From Arthrobacter sp042667405 (lineage in GTDB: Bacteria; Actinomycetota; Actinomycetes; Actinomycetales; Micrococcaceae): 64,000 nucleotides of DNA. The notes under the pieces were generated by a model. It was given only the letters and a program-made list of their open reading frames with translations. It did no database searches and was not told where the DNA came from. Both the position numbers and the translations under genes were made by a program. This document shows, piece after piece, positions 6,977-15,045 of this stretch (positions within the stretch are counted from its first letter, which is position 1; each line of letters begins with the position of its first letter). Location of the stretch: assembly GCF_042667405.1 (NCBI RefSeq), contig NZ_JBHVAL010000018.1, forward strand, positions 1-64,000. Direction: 5' to 3'.

Positions 6977-7909
6977 CTACTTGATACCCGTGGTTGCGAT
7001 GCCCTTGATGAGGAACCTCTGTCCGAAGAGGAAGACCAGGAAGACGGGCAACAGGGACACGATGGACATCGCGAAGAGCGAGCCCCAGCTGGTGGCCGAC
7101 TGCGAATCGACGAACGCCCGCAGGGCAACCGGAACTGTGAACATGTCCGGATCCGTCAGGTAGATCAGCGCGCCAAAGAAATCATTCCAGGTCCAAATGA
7201 ACGTAAAGATGGTGGTGGTGGCAAGCGCCGGAACCATCAAGGGCAGGATCACCCTGAGGAAGATCCTGGGATGGCCTGCGCCGTCAATGCGGGCTGCCTC
7301 GTCCAAGTCCTTGGGAATGCCGCGGATGAACTGGACCATGAGGAACACGAAGAACGCATCCGTAGCCAGCAGCTTGGGCACGATCAACGGCCAGAAGGTG
7401 TTCACCCAGCCGATCTGCGAGAACAGGATGTACTGCGGGACGATGACCACGTGGAACGGGAGCATGATGGTCAGCAGCATGATGCCGAAGAACAACTTCT
7501 TACCGCTGAACTGGAGTCGGGCAAAAGCGTAGGCGGCCATGGAACACGAGACCAGGTTGCCAACGATCGAACCCAGGACCACGATCGCCGAGTTGATCAT
7601 GTAATGCCCGAACGGGTGGGTCAGCGCCGACCAGCCATCGGTGTAGTTGCTCATTTCCAGGTTGTTCAACCACAGACCCGGTTCCCGGAAAATGAGGTCG
7701 TTCGGGCGCAGGGAGGAGATCACCATCCACAGCAACGGATAGATCATCACTCCACCAACGATGATCAGGATGGCGTGCTTGATCAGGCCCTTGATGCGGG
7801 CACTGCGGCTGAAAGCCAGGTTGCCGCGGGATTCACGACGGCGAGGGTTCTTGTCGTTTTTGGCAGCGGAATCGCCGCTGGCCGCGGGAAGAGTCTGGAG
7901 CTTAGTCAT
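6977..7909 (-). CDS. Sugar ABC transporter permease (MalG-type)
   Basis: A 310-aa inner-membrane permease of the carbohydrate uptake type 1 family, with about six membrane segments and the cytoplasmic EAA loop DEAARIDGAGHPRIF that docks the ATPase. The N-terminus is polar (MTKLQTLPAASG) before the first membrane helix at about 37-57. The ATG at 7909 overlaps the end of the other permease gene by 8 nt, implying translational coupling. No ATPase gene is adjacent, so it probably works with a shared MsiK-type ATPase encoded elsewhere. Confidence 0.92.
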   Translation of the reverse strand: MTKLQTLPAASGDSAAKNDKNPRRRESRGNLAFSRSARIKGLIKHAILIIVGGVMIYPLLWMVISSLRPNDLIFREPGLWLNNLEMSNYTDGWSALTHPFGHYMINSAIVVLGSIVGNLVSCSMAAYAFARLQFSGKKLFFGIMLLTIMLPFHVVIVPQYILFSQIGWVNTFWPLIVPKLLATDAFFVFLMVQFIRGIPKDLDEAARIDGAGHPRIFLRVILPLMVPALATTTIFTFIWTWNDFFGALIYLTDPDMFTVPVALRAFVDSQSATSWGSLFAMSIVSLLPVFLVFLFGQRFLIKGIATTGIK

Positions 7910-8846
7910 CGTAGAACACCCAATACTTTGAAGCGATGAAGTTGATGGCAGTAAAGACACCGATGATGACCAGGAGGAACCAGGCCATTGCCGAGGCGTA
8001 GCCCATATCAAACTGGCCGAAGCCCTTTTGGTACAGGTACAGGGTGAAGAACATCGTGGAGTCGGACGGGCCACCGTTGCCGCCGGAGACGATGAACGCC
8101 TGGGTGAACGACTGGAACGAGCCGATGATCTGCAGCACGAGGTTGAAGAAGATGATGGGGCTCAGCATGGGCAGCGTGATGCGCCCGAACTGCTGGAGCG
8201 TAGTGGCACCGTCAACCTTGGCTGCCTCGTAGTACATGTTCGGGATCTGGCGCAGTCCGGCCAGGAAGATGATCATCGGGCTGCCGAAGGTCCACACGTG
8301 GAGCAGGATGATGGAGCCAAGGGCTGTGTTGGGATCCGAGATCCACCCCGGCCCCTCGATCCCAATCATTGCCAGCACTTGGTTCACCAGTCCCGTGGTG
8401 CCGAAGATCTGCTTCCACAGGATAGCTACGGCCACGGAACCGCCCAAAAGGGAGGGCAAGTAGAAGATCGAGCGGTAGAAGGGCAATCCACGCAGTCCCT
8501 TGTCCAGGACCAGCGCAATCACCAGGGCAACGGCCAGCTGGAGGGGAACGCCTACCAGCACATAGGTGAACGTGACCCGTAGCGAGTTGTGAAGCCGGGC
8601 ATCGCCAAACATGCGGACGAAGTTGTCCAGCCCCACCCATTCCGGCGGCTGCAACAGGTTGTAGTCCGTGAAGGACAGGTACAACGACATGAGCATGGGT
8701 CCCACCGTGATGACGCCGAGGCCCAGCAACCATGGAAGGAGGAAGACATAGGCGGCCTTGTTGTCGCGGCCGTTCGCCTTCTTCTCTTCCTTGGTCATGG
8801 GGCCCTTGCGGCGGGTCATTGATGAGAGTTCGCCAATAGCGCTCAT
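7902..8846 (-). CDS. Sugar ABC transporter permease (MalF-type)
   Basis: A 314-aa membrane permease, partner of the MalG-type protein. After a basic N-terminal tail (TKEEKKANGRDN) come about six membrane helices. The EAA loop reads YYEAAKVDGATTLQQF. It has a Shine-Dalgarno GAGGGGGAAGC before the ATG, but that ATG also overlaps the TGA of a 21-codon ORF (ATGA), so entry of ribosomes may be coupled to the small ORF. First large gene of the importer operon; its promoter region is shared with the divergent fusion gene and holds two LacI operators. Confidence 0.92.
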   Translation of the reverse strand: MSAIGELSSMTRRKGPMTKEEKKANGRDNKAAYVFLLPWLLGLGVITVGPMLMSLYLSFTDYNLLQPPEWVGLDNFVRMFGDARLHNSLRVTFTYVLVGVPLQLAVALVIALVLDKGLRGLPFYRSIFYLPSLLGGSVAVAILWKQIFGTTGLVNQVLAMIGIEGPGWISDPNTALGSIILLHVWTFGSPMIIFLAGLRQIPNMYYEAAKVDGATTLQQFGRITLPMLSPIIFFNLVLQIIGSFQSFTQAFIVSGGNGGPSDSTMFFTLYLYQKGFGQFDMGYASAMAWFLLVIIGVFTAINFIASKYWVFYDD

Positions 8847-8908
8847 TGCTTCCCCCTCGCCGTCCCGCGAGCGCCTTGCGGCGTCCCCGCGTGTTCATAT
8901 GCGGCCAT
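8843..8908 (-). CDS. Possible 21-aa ORF coupled to the sugar permease gene
   Basis: ATG at 8908 preceded by AAAGGAG with 5-nt spacing, the best ribosome site in this operon. The 21-residue product begins MAAYEHAGTPQGAR and ends RGKQ. Its TGA overlaps the permease ATG as ATGA. No homology is recognised. It could be a translated leader that couples translation, or simply show that the ribosome site serves a longer 5' region. Confidence 0.4.
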   Translation of the reverse strand: MAAYEHAGTPQGARGTARGKQ

Positions 8909-9045
8909 GTGGTCTCCTTTGGTCATCGTGGCCATCCACGGAGTACGAAGTGTGGTTGGTGCTTGCCTGCAGGACGTCGCCGGTTTCTGGCGCTACCCCT
9001 CGAAGTGCCAGGATCCGGGTCCCGGTTTCAGCGGCTCCGTACCAA

Positions 9046-9104
9046 AGTAAACGTTTTCTTGACCCATGTACAGCCTTTTGCTAATTTTTGAGAAAGCGTT
9101 TTCT
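9046..9104 (+). promoter_or_regulatory. Promoter bracketed by two LacI-type operators
   Basis: TTGACC (9059-9064), a 17-bp spacer, TAATTT (9082-9087) form a good plus-strand promoter for the fusion gene at 9173. Operator AGTAAACGTTTTCT (9046-9059) abuts the -35 and operator AGAAAGCGTTTTCT (9091-9104) lies just past the -10. The same sites lie upstream of the divergent permease operon, so one repressor could silence both directions. Confidence 0.85.
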
Positions 9105-9172
9105 GATGAGGAAACCGCAGACACCCTCCAGCCTCCCTTGACCTCCGCCCCAGACCCAGTTAGGACACTTTC

Positions 9173-11221
9173 ATGACGCAATCCTTGGCTGCCGCCTCCC
9201 CCAAGGATCCCGCGCGGCTCCCACGGATAGCCTTGGTGGGTGTCCACGGTTTCGGCGAACGGCACCTGGAAAACCTGGAAAGACTGGCCGCTGCCGGAAT
9301 CCTGGAACTGGTGGCAGTAGCGGACCCGCAGCCACCTGCCGAGGGCACGCTCGCGACCGAAGTCGCGGTCTTTGCTTCCTTGGACGAGCTCCTGGCATCG
9401 GGTCCGGCACCGGACGTCGTCATCATCTCCACCCCAATCCAGACCCACGCTCCCTTGGCCCTCGCTGCCATCGCGGCAGGGTCCAACGTATACCTCGAGA
9501 AACCGCCGGTCGCCTCATTGGCTCAATACCGGGAAGTCATGGCGGCGGCCGCCGAGTCCGGTTGCTTGGTCCAGGTGGGCTTCCAAAGCCTTGGTTCGGA
9601 CGCGCTACCGGCCATGGATGCCCTGGTGGCGGCAAGTACCATAGGCGAGGTCCGGGGCATCAGTGCCACTGGCATGTGGCTACGCGACAAGGCCTACTTC
9701 AAACGCTCCCGCTGGGCGGGTAAGCGCAGCCTCGACGGAACGGACGTGGTGGACGGAGTGGCCACCAATGCCTTGGCCCATGCGGTGGCTACCGGGCTTC
9801 GGCTGGCCGGCGCCCGTACCCTGGAAGACGTTAAGTCCGTGGACACGGACCTTTACCGGGCCAACGACACCGAAAGCGATGACACCTCCGTTGTGAGGGT
9901 CCGGACGACACACGGCACGGTGCTCACCTGCGCCCTGACGCTCAGCGCCCCTGAGCAGTCCGCACCCGTTGTTACCGTGTACGGCACCCTGGGCCAGCTC
10001 ACGCTTTATTACACGGAAGACCGCGTGGAGATCACCACCCCGCAAGGAACCAGGACCGAATGCTACGGCCGGACCGACCTTTTGGAGAATCTGCTCGCCG
10101 CCCGGTCCGAAAAAGATTTGCTCAGCCCCCTGCGCGCCTCCGGTGCCTACATGGCGGTTTTGGAAGCTATCCGCACGGCAGAGGCCCCCCGCCCGATCCC
10201 TCCGCAGTTCATTACGTGGGAAGGCCAAGGGGACCAGGCGCACGCTGTAGTGCAGGGCATCGGGTCCCTGATCCGCCGGGCGGCCTTGGGCCAGGCTACG
10301 TTCGCCGAACTCGGGGTGCCCTGGACCTCCTCCGAGACACCCGGGCTCACCATCAACGGTGCCACGGTCGCCAATGTCCAGGACGGCACCCACATCCGGC
10401 CCACATCATCGCCACGGCCCTACCTCCACCCCGTGCGAACCCTGGCCGGAACCGTAGTCACGGAGCACGTGCCCGAAGACCATGTATGGCATTTAGGGGC
10501 CGGTGTAGCCCTGCAGGATGTGGACGGGATCAACTTCTGGGGCGGCCGGACCTACACCCGCGAAGCCGGGATGTATGTCTGGCGCGAGGACCACGGCAGG
10601 ATCATCACGGACTCCGCAGAGCACGGTGACGGGTTCCGGAAGGAGCAGTTGAGCTGGCTCGGACCCGACCATTCACCAATACTCCGCGAACAGCGCGAGT
10701 GGCGGTGGGCCGCCGTCGGGAATTCAGCCTGGCAACTGGCGCTCGACTTCACGTTGGAGTCCGCCACTGGGCGTCCTGTGCTGCTGGGCAGCCCCGGTTC
10801 CAACGGGCGGCCGGAGGGCGGTTACGGCGGCTTCTTCTGGCGGCTCCCGCCGGTTGGCGACGCCACGATCTGGACCCCCGACGCCCGCGGCGAGGACGCG
10901 GTCCACGGGAGCGTCGCGCCGTGGCTGGCCTGGTCCGGAACGTTCGACGCCGGTCCCGCCGGAGCTGCGCATCCCGCCAACGATCCCGGGCTGGGTCACC
11001 CGGCAACACTCGTGTTCTTCGCCTCGCCACAGGCACCGGACCCTTGGTTCGTACGGCACTCGGGCTATCCCGGCGTCGGCTTGTCCCTGGCATGGGACAG
11101 CCCATTGGCCGCCGAACCTGGCCGCCCGGTCCACAGGACAGTGCGAGTGCTCATCGCGGACGGTTTCCTGGCAACGCACGACATTAAACAGCTCATCACC
11201 ACTTTGGGGGAATCGGCATGA
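9173..11221 (+). CDS. Gfo/Idh/MocA oxidoreductase fused to a DUF6807 (PmoA-like) domain
   Basis: A 682-aa two-domain protein. Residues about 15-380 are a Gfo/Idh/MocA NAD(P)-dependent sugar oxidoreductase: Rossmann region RIALVGVHGFGERH (18-31) and the EKPP motif at 109-112 with the usual catalytic-region lysine. Residues about 385-675 match DUF6807: PRPYLHPVRTLAG, DHVWHLGAG with H436 and H439, INFWGG, then YGGFFWR. The two families are often neighbours; here they are one chain. The start is supported by TTAGGACA about 8 bp upstream. It shares a 4-nt overlap (ATGA) with the next gene. Oxidation or epimerisation of an unusual sugar is the natural guess; the substrate is not known. Confidence 0.85.
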   Translation: MTQSLAAASPKDPARLPRIALVGVHGFGERHLENLERLAAAGILELVAVADPQPPAEGTLATEVAVFASLDELLASGPAPDVVIISTPIQTHAPLALAAIAAGSNVYLEKPPVASLAQYREVMAAAAESGCLVQVGFQSLGSDALPAMDALVAASTIGEVRGISATGMWLRDKAYFKRSRWAGKRSLDGTDVVDGVATNALAHAVATGLRLAGARTLEDVKSVDTDLYRANDTESDDTSVVRVRTTHGTVLTCALTLSAPEQSAPVVTVYGTLGQLTLYYTEDRVEITTPQGTRTECYGRTDLLENLLAARSEKDLLSPLRASGAYMAVLEAIRTAEAPRPIPPQFITWEGQGDQAHAVVQGIGSLIRRAALGQATFAELGVPWTSSETPGLTINGATVANVQDGTHIRPTSSPRPYLHPVRTLAGTVVTEHVPEDHVWHLGAGVALQDVDGINFWGGRTYTREAGMYVWREDHGRIITDSAEHGDGFRKEQLSWLGPDHSPILREQREWRWAAVGNSAWQLALDFTLESATGRPVLLGSPGSNGRPEGGYGGFFWRLPPVGDATIWTPDARGEDAVHGSVAPWLAWSGTFDAGPAGAAHPANDPGLGHPATLVFFASPQAPDPWFVRHSGYPGVGLSLAWDSPLAAEPGRPVHRTVRVLIADGFLATHDIKQLITTLGESA

Positions 11222-12324
11222 CCGCACCTACTCAATCCACGCCGGCGCACTCTTTGGCGGAACCCGGCAACGTCGCCGACCGTGCCGTGAAGCGGCGTCG
11301 CGTCCTGGACATCCTTGACGCTGCAGGACGCGACTCACTTCTGCTCACTTCCAACACTGCCCTCACCTGGTACCTGGACGGCAGCCGTGTCCACATCAGC
11401 TTGGCCGGCGACCCCATCGCCGCACTCCTGGTGGACCGGACCGGCGACCATTTGGTGACGTTCAACAACGAGGCCGGACGCATCGCCGCTGAAGAGCTCC
11501 CGGAGGGGGTCAGCCTCGACACGGTCCCATGGAACGGCCAACTGCACGCCGCGGCGGCGAAGCTGGCGCTCGATGGCGATCCGCTGGTGGAAGCCGCTGT
11601 CGCTGCCGAATTGCGGGCCGCCCGGCAGCAGCTTTTGCCCGGCGAAGCCGCCCGGTATGCCCGGCTGTCGGCTGACGTAGCTCGCGCCATGACGGACGTC
11701 CTCCAGTCCGTGACACCGGCAACTACTGAATTTCAACTGGTTTCGGAGCTGGCTGCCCACATTGTGGCCATGGGCGCCGAGCCGCTCGTGCTGCTCTGCA
11801 ATGGTGAGGCCCGCAGCAACTTCCGCCACCCGCTGGCCACGCACTCCGCCATCGGGCGTCGCGCCATGGCTGTGGTGTGTGCCCGCCGCAGTGGCTTGGT
11901 TGCCAACGCCACCCGCTGGGTGGCGTTCGACGCCGGCACCCCCGCTGAGCTCGACGCCGAGGCACGCATCGCAGCAGTGGAGGCCGACATCTTCCGGGCC
12001 ACGGTTCCGGGAGTCCGGCTCAACCAGGTCTTCAGCGAAATCCAAGACGCCTACGCCAGGCACGGCTTCGGCGAAGACCAGTGGAAGCTTCATCACCAGG
12101 GCGGACCGGCTGGATATGCGGGCCGCGACCCCCGTGTCACGGCCGACGTCACGGACACGATCGTCCTGAACCAGCCGTTCACGTGGAACCCCTCGGGACA
12201 CGCTGTGAAAATCGAGGACACCGTGTTGCTCACGGAATCCGGCGTGCGCGTCCTGACCGTGGACGAACGCTGGCCGACCACCGAAGTGGACGGCCGCCGT
12301 CGTCCCTTGACGCTTCGCCCCTGA
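11218..12324 (+). CDS. M24-family (pita-bread fold) protein, apparently lacking most metal ligands
   Basis: A 368-aa protein with the creatinase/Xaa-Pro-peptidase layout: N-terminal domain to about 140, then the pita-bread domain. The usual five metal ligands are not all present. The aspartate positions fall in VVCARRSGLVANATRW without Asp, the histidine survives in LHHQGGPAGY, the first glutamate position reads VLNQPF, and the second Glu is present in KIEDTVLL. Creatinase is a known metal-free member, so a metal-independent C-N hydrolase is possible, as is a non-peptidase role in this sugar operon. Start overlaps the fusion gene by 4 nt. Confidence 0.75.
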   Translation: MTAPTQSTPAHSLAEPGNVADRAVKRRRVLDILDAAGRDSLLLTSNTALTWYLDGSRVHISLAGDPIAALLVDRTGDHLVTFNNEAGRIAAEELPEGVSLDTVPWNGQLHAAAAKLALDGDPLVEAAVAAELRAARQQLLPGEAARYARLSADVARAMTDVLQSVTPATTEFQLVSELAAHIVAMGAEPLVLLCNGEARSNFRHPLATHSAIGRRAMAVVCARRSGLVANATRWVAFDAGTPAELDAEARIAAVEADIFRATVPGVRLNQVFSEIQDAYARHGFGEDQWKLHHQGGPAGYAGRDPRVTADVTDTIVLNQPFTWNPSGHAVKIEDTVLLTESGVRVLTVDERWPTTEVDGRRRPLTLRP

Positions 12325-12340
12325 CCGGGGCCACCACGCA

Positions 12341-12382
12341 CGAAAGGGGCGGGGTCACCATCACGGTGGCCCCGCCCCTTCG
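12341..12382. terminator. Strong GC hairpin after the M24-like gene
   Basis: Arms of about 18 bp (CGAAAGGGGCGGGGTCACC with its near-perfect complement) around a 5-nt loop, 16 bp past the stop codon. It is followed 10 bp later by a 66-bp palindrome, so this convergent junction carries two stacked hairpins. Confidence 0.8.
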
Positions 12383-12392
12383 CGTGTGGCGG

Positions 12393-12458
12393 CCCAACTA
12401 GGTGACAGCAAGTGTCGCAATGAGCGCTCAATGCGACGTTTGCTGTCACCTACTTGGG
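12393..12458. repeat. 66-bp palindromic repeat, copy A
   Basis: Imperfect palindrome with 30 of 34 matching arm positions, ends CCCAACTAGGTGACAGC and GCTGTCACCTACTTGGG. It lies between two convergent genes and abuts the stop codon (TAG, 12461-12459) of the dehydrogenase gene. The same 66-bp element recurs at 21770 and 55040. Confidence 0.9.
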
Positions 12459-13910
12459 CTAGCCGAGCGTCAGGATACCGTCCACCCGACGCGGGATGCC
12501 CAGGGGGTTGGCGTCGCGAAGGGCCGGGTGCAGCACACTTTCCGGCGCGTCCTGATACGCAACGGGACGCTGGAAGCGACGAACCGCCGTCGCACCAACC
12601 GAAGTGAACAGCGAGGTCGTGGCCGGGTACGGTCCACCATGCTGCTGGGCCCAGTTCACGGCCACTCCGGTGGGCCAGCCATCGAACAACACGCGCCCCG
12701 CCAAGCCACTCAGCTGCTCCACAAGCGCCGAGACGTCCTCGTCCGGCTCAGCGTGGACGGTGCCCGTCAGGCTTCCGGGAACCTTCGCAAGGGCAGCAGA
12801 CAGTTCCTCCTGGTTGGCGTACTCGATGAGCAACGTCGTGGGGCCGAAGCATTCCTCCAGCAGCTCGTCCGGTCGTTCCAGGACGTTGGCCGCCGTAGTG
12901 GAAAAGACCACCGGCGCGGCACCATCCGAAAGGCTGTCCTGCTCCACCGAACCACTGACGACGGCGACACCCGGCTGCCCCGCCACGTTCCGGAGGCCGT
13001 CCGGATAGGCTTCCGCAATACGCTCCGTCAGCATGGCCGCGGTCGGCTTGTCCTTGCTGGCTTCGGCAAGCTGAGAGGCGAAGTCCGTGCCCGCCGGGAT
13101 GAACACAAGCCCCGGCTTGGTGCAGAACTGGCCGGCGCCCATGGTGAAGGACCCCGCCAGGCCGGCGGCGAGCTGCTGTCCCCGTCCGGCCAATGCGTCG
13201 GCCGTGATGACCACGGGGTTCAGGCTGCCCAGCTCTCCATAGAACGGAATGGGCTCGGGCCGCGAAGCTGCGAGATCGAACAGCGCCCGGCCGCCGGGGA
13301 TGGATCCGGTGAAGCCCACGGCCTTGATGGCAGGGTCCTGGACCAACGCGGTACCGGCCTCCCTGCCGCTGACCAAAGCGAAGATTCCGTCGGGAGCACC
13401 GGCCCTGGACAAGGCTTCCGTGACGATTTCCGCCGTCCGCTCAGAGAGCCGCAGGTGCCCGGAGTGCGCTTTGACGATCACCGGGCATCCGACGGCGAGC
13501 GCGGATGCGGTATCGCCCCCGGCGACAGAGAAGGCGAACGGGAAGTTCGACGCCGAGAACACCGCAACGGGGCCGATCGGACGCAGGATGCGGCGCAGGT
13601 CGGGCTTGGGCGGGGTGGTTGAGGGATCGGCGTGGTCAATGACCGCTTCAAGGTAGGCACCCTCGGTGATGACCTGGGCGAACAACCTCAGCTGGCCGCT
13701 GGTCCTTGCTACTTCCCCGGTCAGCCGGACCGTGCCAAGGCTCGTTTCGGAGTCGGCAATGGCCACAAGCTCGGTGACGTTGGCGTCCAACGCGTCGGCG
13801 ACGGCGGTCAACCAGGAGGCGCGTTCGACGTCGGAAGCGGCTGCGGTCACCTTCGCCGCTGCCGTGGCTGCTGCGGTGAGCGAGGTCAGATCAAGAGTTG
13901 CTGTACTCAA
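12459..13910 (-). CDS. 2,5-dioxovalerate (ketoglutarate semialdehyde) dehydrogenase
   Basis: A 483-aa aldehyde dehydrogenase of the KGSADH kind that oxidises 2,5-dioxopentanoate to 2-oxoglutarate with NAD(P). Visible residues are N122 (SNFPFAFS), E226 (YGELGSLNP) and catalytic C263 (GQFCTKPGLVF). The TTG start at 13910 is chosen because AAAGGA lies 7 bp upstream and because the N-terminus then matches the family; the open frame runs 97 codons further without support. It overlaps the end of the dehydratase gene by 20 nt. It is the last step of the local uronate/aldarate route, and the fused order with KdgD and the dehydratase strongly supports the substrate. Confidence 0.88.
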   Translation of the reverse strand: MSTATLDLTSLTAAATAAAKVTAAASDVERASWLTAVADALDANVTELVAIADSETSLGTVRLTGEVARTSGQLRLFAQVITEGAYLEAVIDHADPSTTPPKPDLRRILRPIGPVAVFSASNFPFAFSVAGGDTASALAVGCPVIVKAHSGHLRLSERTAEIVTEALSRAGAPDGIFALVSGREAGTALVQDPAIKAVGFTGSIPGGRALFDLAASRPEPIPFYGELGSLNPVVITADALAGRGQQLAAGLAGSFTMGAGQFCTKPGLVFIPAGTDFASQLAEASKDKPTAAMLTERIAEAYPDGLRNVAGQPGVAVVSGSVEQDSLSDGAAPVVFSTTAANVLERPDELLEECFGPTTLLIEYANQEELSAALAKVPGSLTGTVHAEPDEDVSALVEQLSGLAGRVLFDGWPTGVAVNWAQQHGGPYPATTSLFTSVGATAVRRFQRPVAYQDAPESVLHPALRDANPLGIPRRVDGILTLG

Positions 13911-15045
13911 TGCGGTTTCCTTTGCTTTCAGGGGCTGACGTGTCATAGGCCTGTTCCAACGGCAAGGAGCCGCCGAACTCAAAGCCGAGTCCGGCAAGGC
14001 CCGCTGAGCCGAGCCTGATGGTGCCCGTTGTGTTGCTGATCCGTACCGGGGAAGGTCCGGCCAGGATTCCGAGTTGCCCGAATGAGGCGTCCTCCACGTC
14101 CTCGACGCTGACCGGCTCGGCCAAAGTGAGCGCCAGCTGGCCCGAGAGTTCAGGGAGCAGGTGCGGGGCCACCCGGATGCTGTGGGTACGGGCCAACTCA
14201 ACGATCCTGCGGAACGGTGTTATTCCGCCCACCCGGACGATGTTGGGCTGGATGATATCTACGGCTTCGGCCTCAATGAAGTCGCGGAAGCGGTAGACGG
14301 TGTGGACGTTTTCACCCAAGGCAATGGGCACCGGCGAGTGCTTCCGCAGGCGGCGGTAGGCCCAGAGGTCATCGGCACGGATGGGTTCTTCCAGCCATTC
14401 CAGTCCGTACTCCCCCAACACCTCCAAGGCACGGAAGGTGTGGGCAAGGTCCCAGCGCTGGTTGGCGTCGATCATGAGGAGCCGGTCCGGACCAATGACT
14501 TCCCGGACAGCGGCCACCCGCTCGGCGTCCTCCCGGAGTTCGGGCTTTCCCACCTTGATCTTCACGGCCCTGTGCCCGGCAGCCACCCATCGCTGCGCCT
14601 GCTCCACGAGCTGCTCCAAGGTGTAGTGCAGGTTTACGCCGGAGCCGTACACCTCCACGGACTCCTGACGCTGTCCCAAAAGCCCGGTGACCGATGTTCC
14701 CGCCTGCCGCGCCTTCCAATCCCACAGGGCGAGGTCGACGCCGGCCATCGCGATGGTGGTCAGGCCTCCCCCACCGGCTTCATGGAGCCGCTTCCAGAGC
14801 TGGTCCCACACTGTCTCCGCATTGGCCTCAAGCCCAATGATGAAAGGGGCGATGTCGTGATCCAGGAGTGCTTTGACTGCCTGGGGACCAATCGTAGGGG
14901 TCCAGGAGAAACCGTGGCCCGTGCCGCCGTCGTCCGTTGTCAGAGTAGTCACAATGACATGGTTTTCGGGCGCCTCCGCACCCCAGCTGCGCAGCAGCGG
15001 AACAGTGATCAGGCGGGTAGCGAGGCCCGTGATGCGGGCTGGCAT
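13891..15045 (-). CDS. Enolase-superfamily sugar acid dehydratase (mandelate racemase/muconate lactonizing enzyme type)
   Basis: A 384-aa TIM-barrel dehydratase. Features are the KIK base motif (K162, K164), metal ligands D193 (MIDANQRW), E219 (WLEEP) and E245 (ALGEN), and the histidine base H295 (APHLLPE) with D263 before it. Enzymes of this group dehydrate aldonic or aldaric acids such as glucarate, galactarate or galactonate. Next to KdgD and KGSADH, an aldarate dehydratase making 5-dehydro-4-deoxyglucarate is the best reading, but isofunctional assignment inside this family needs assay. One-nt overlap (TGATG) with the KdgD gene start. Confidence 0.85.
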   Translation of the reverse strand: MPARITGLATRLITVPLLRSWGAEAPENHVIVTTLTTDDGGTGHGFSWTPTIGPQAVKALLDHDIAPFIIGLEANAETVWDQLWKRLHEAGGGGLTTIAMAGVDLALWDWKARQAGTSVTGLLGQRQESVEVYGSGVNLHYTLEQLVEQAQRWVAAGHRAVKIKVGKPELREDAERVAAVREVIGPDRLLMIDANQRWDLAHTFRALEVLGEYGLEWLEEPIRADDLWAYRRLRKHSPVPIALGENVHTVYRFRDFIEAEAVDIIQPNIVRVGGITPFRRIVELARTHSIRVAPHLLPELSGQLALTLAEPVSVEDVEDASFGQLGILAGPSPVRISNTTGTIRLGSAGLAGLGFEFGGSLPLEQAYDTSAPESKGNRIEYSNS

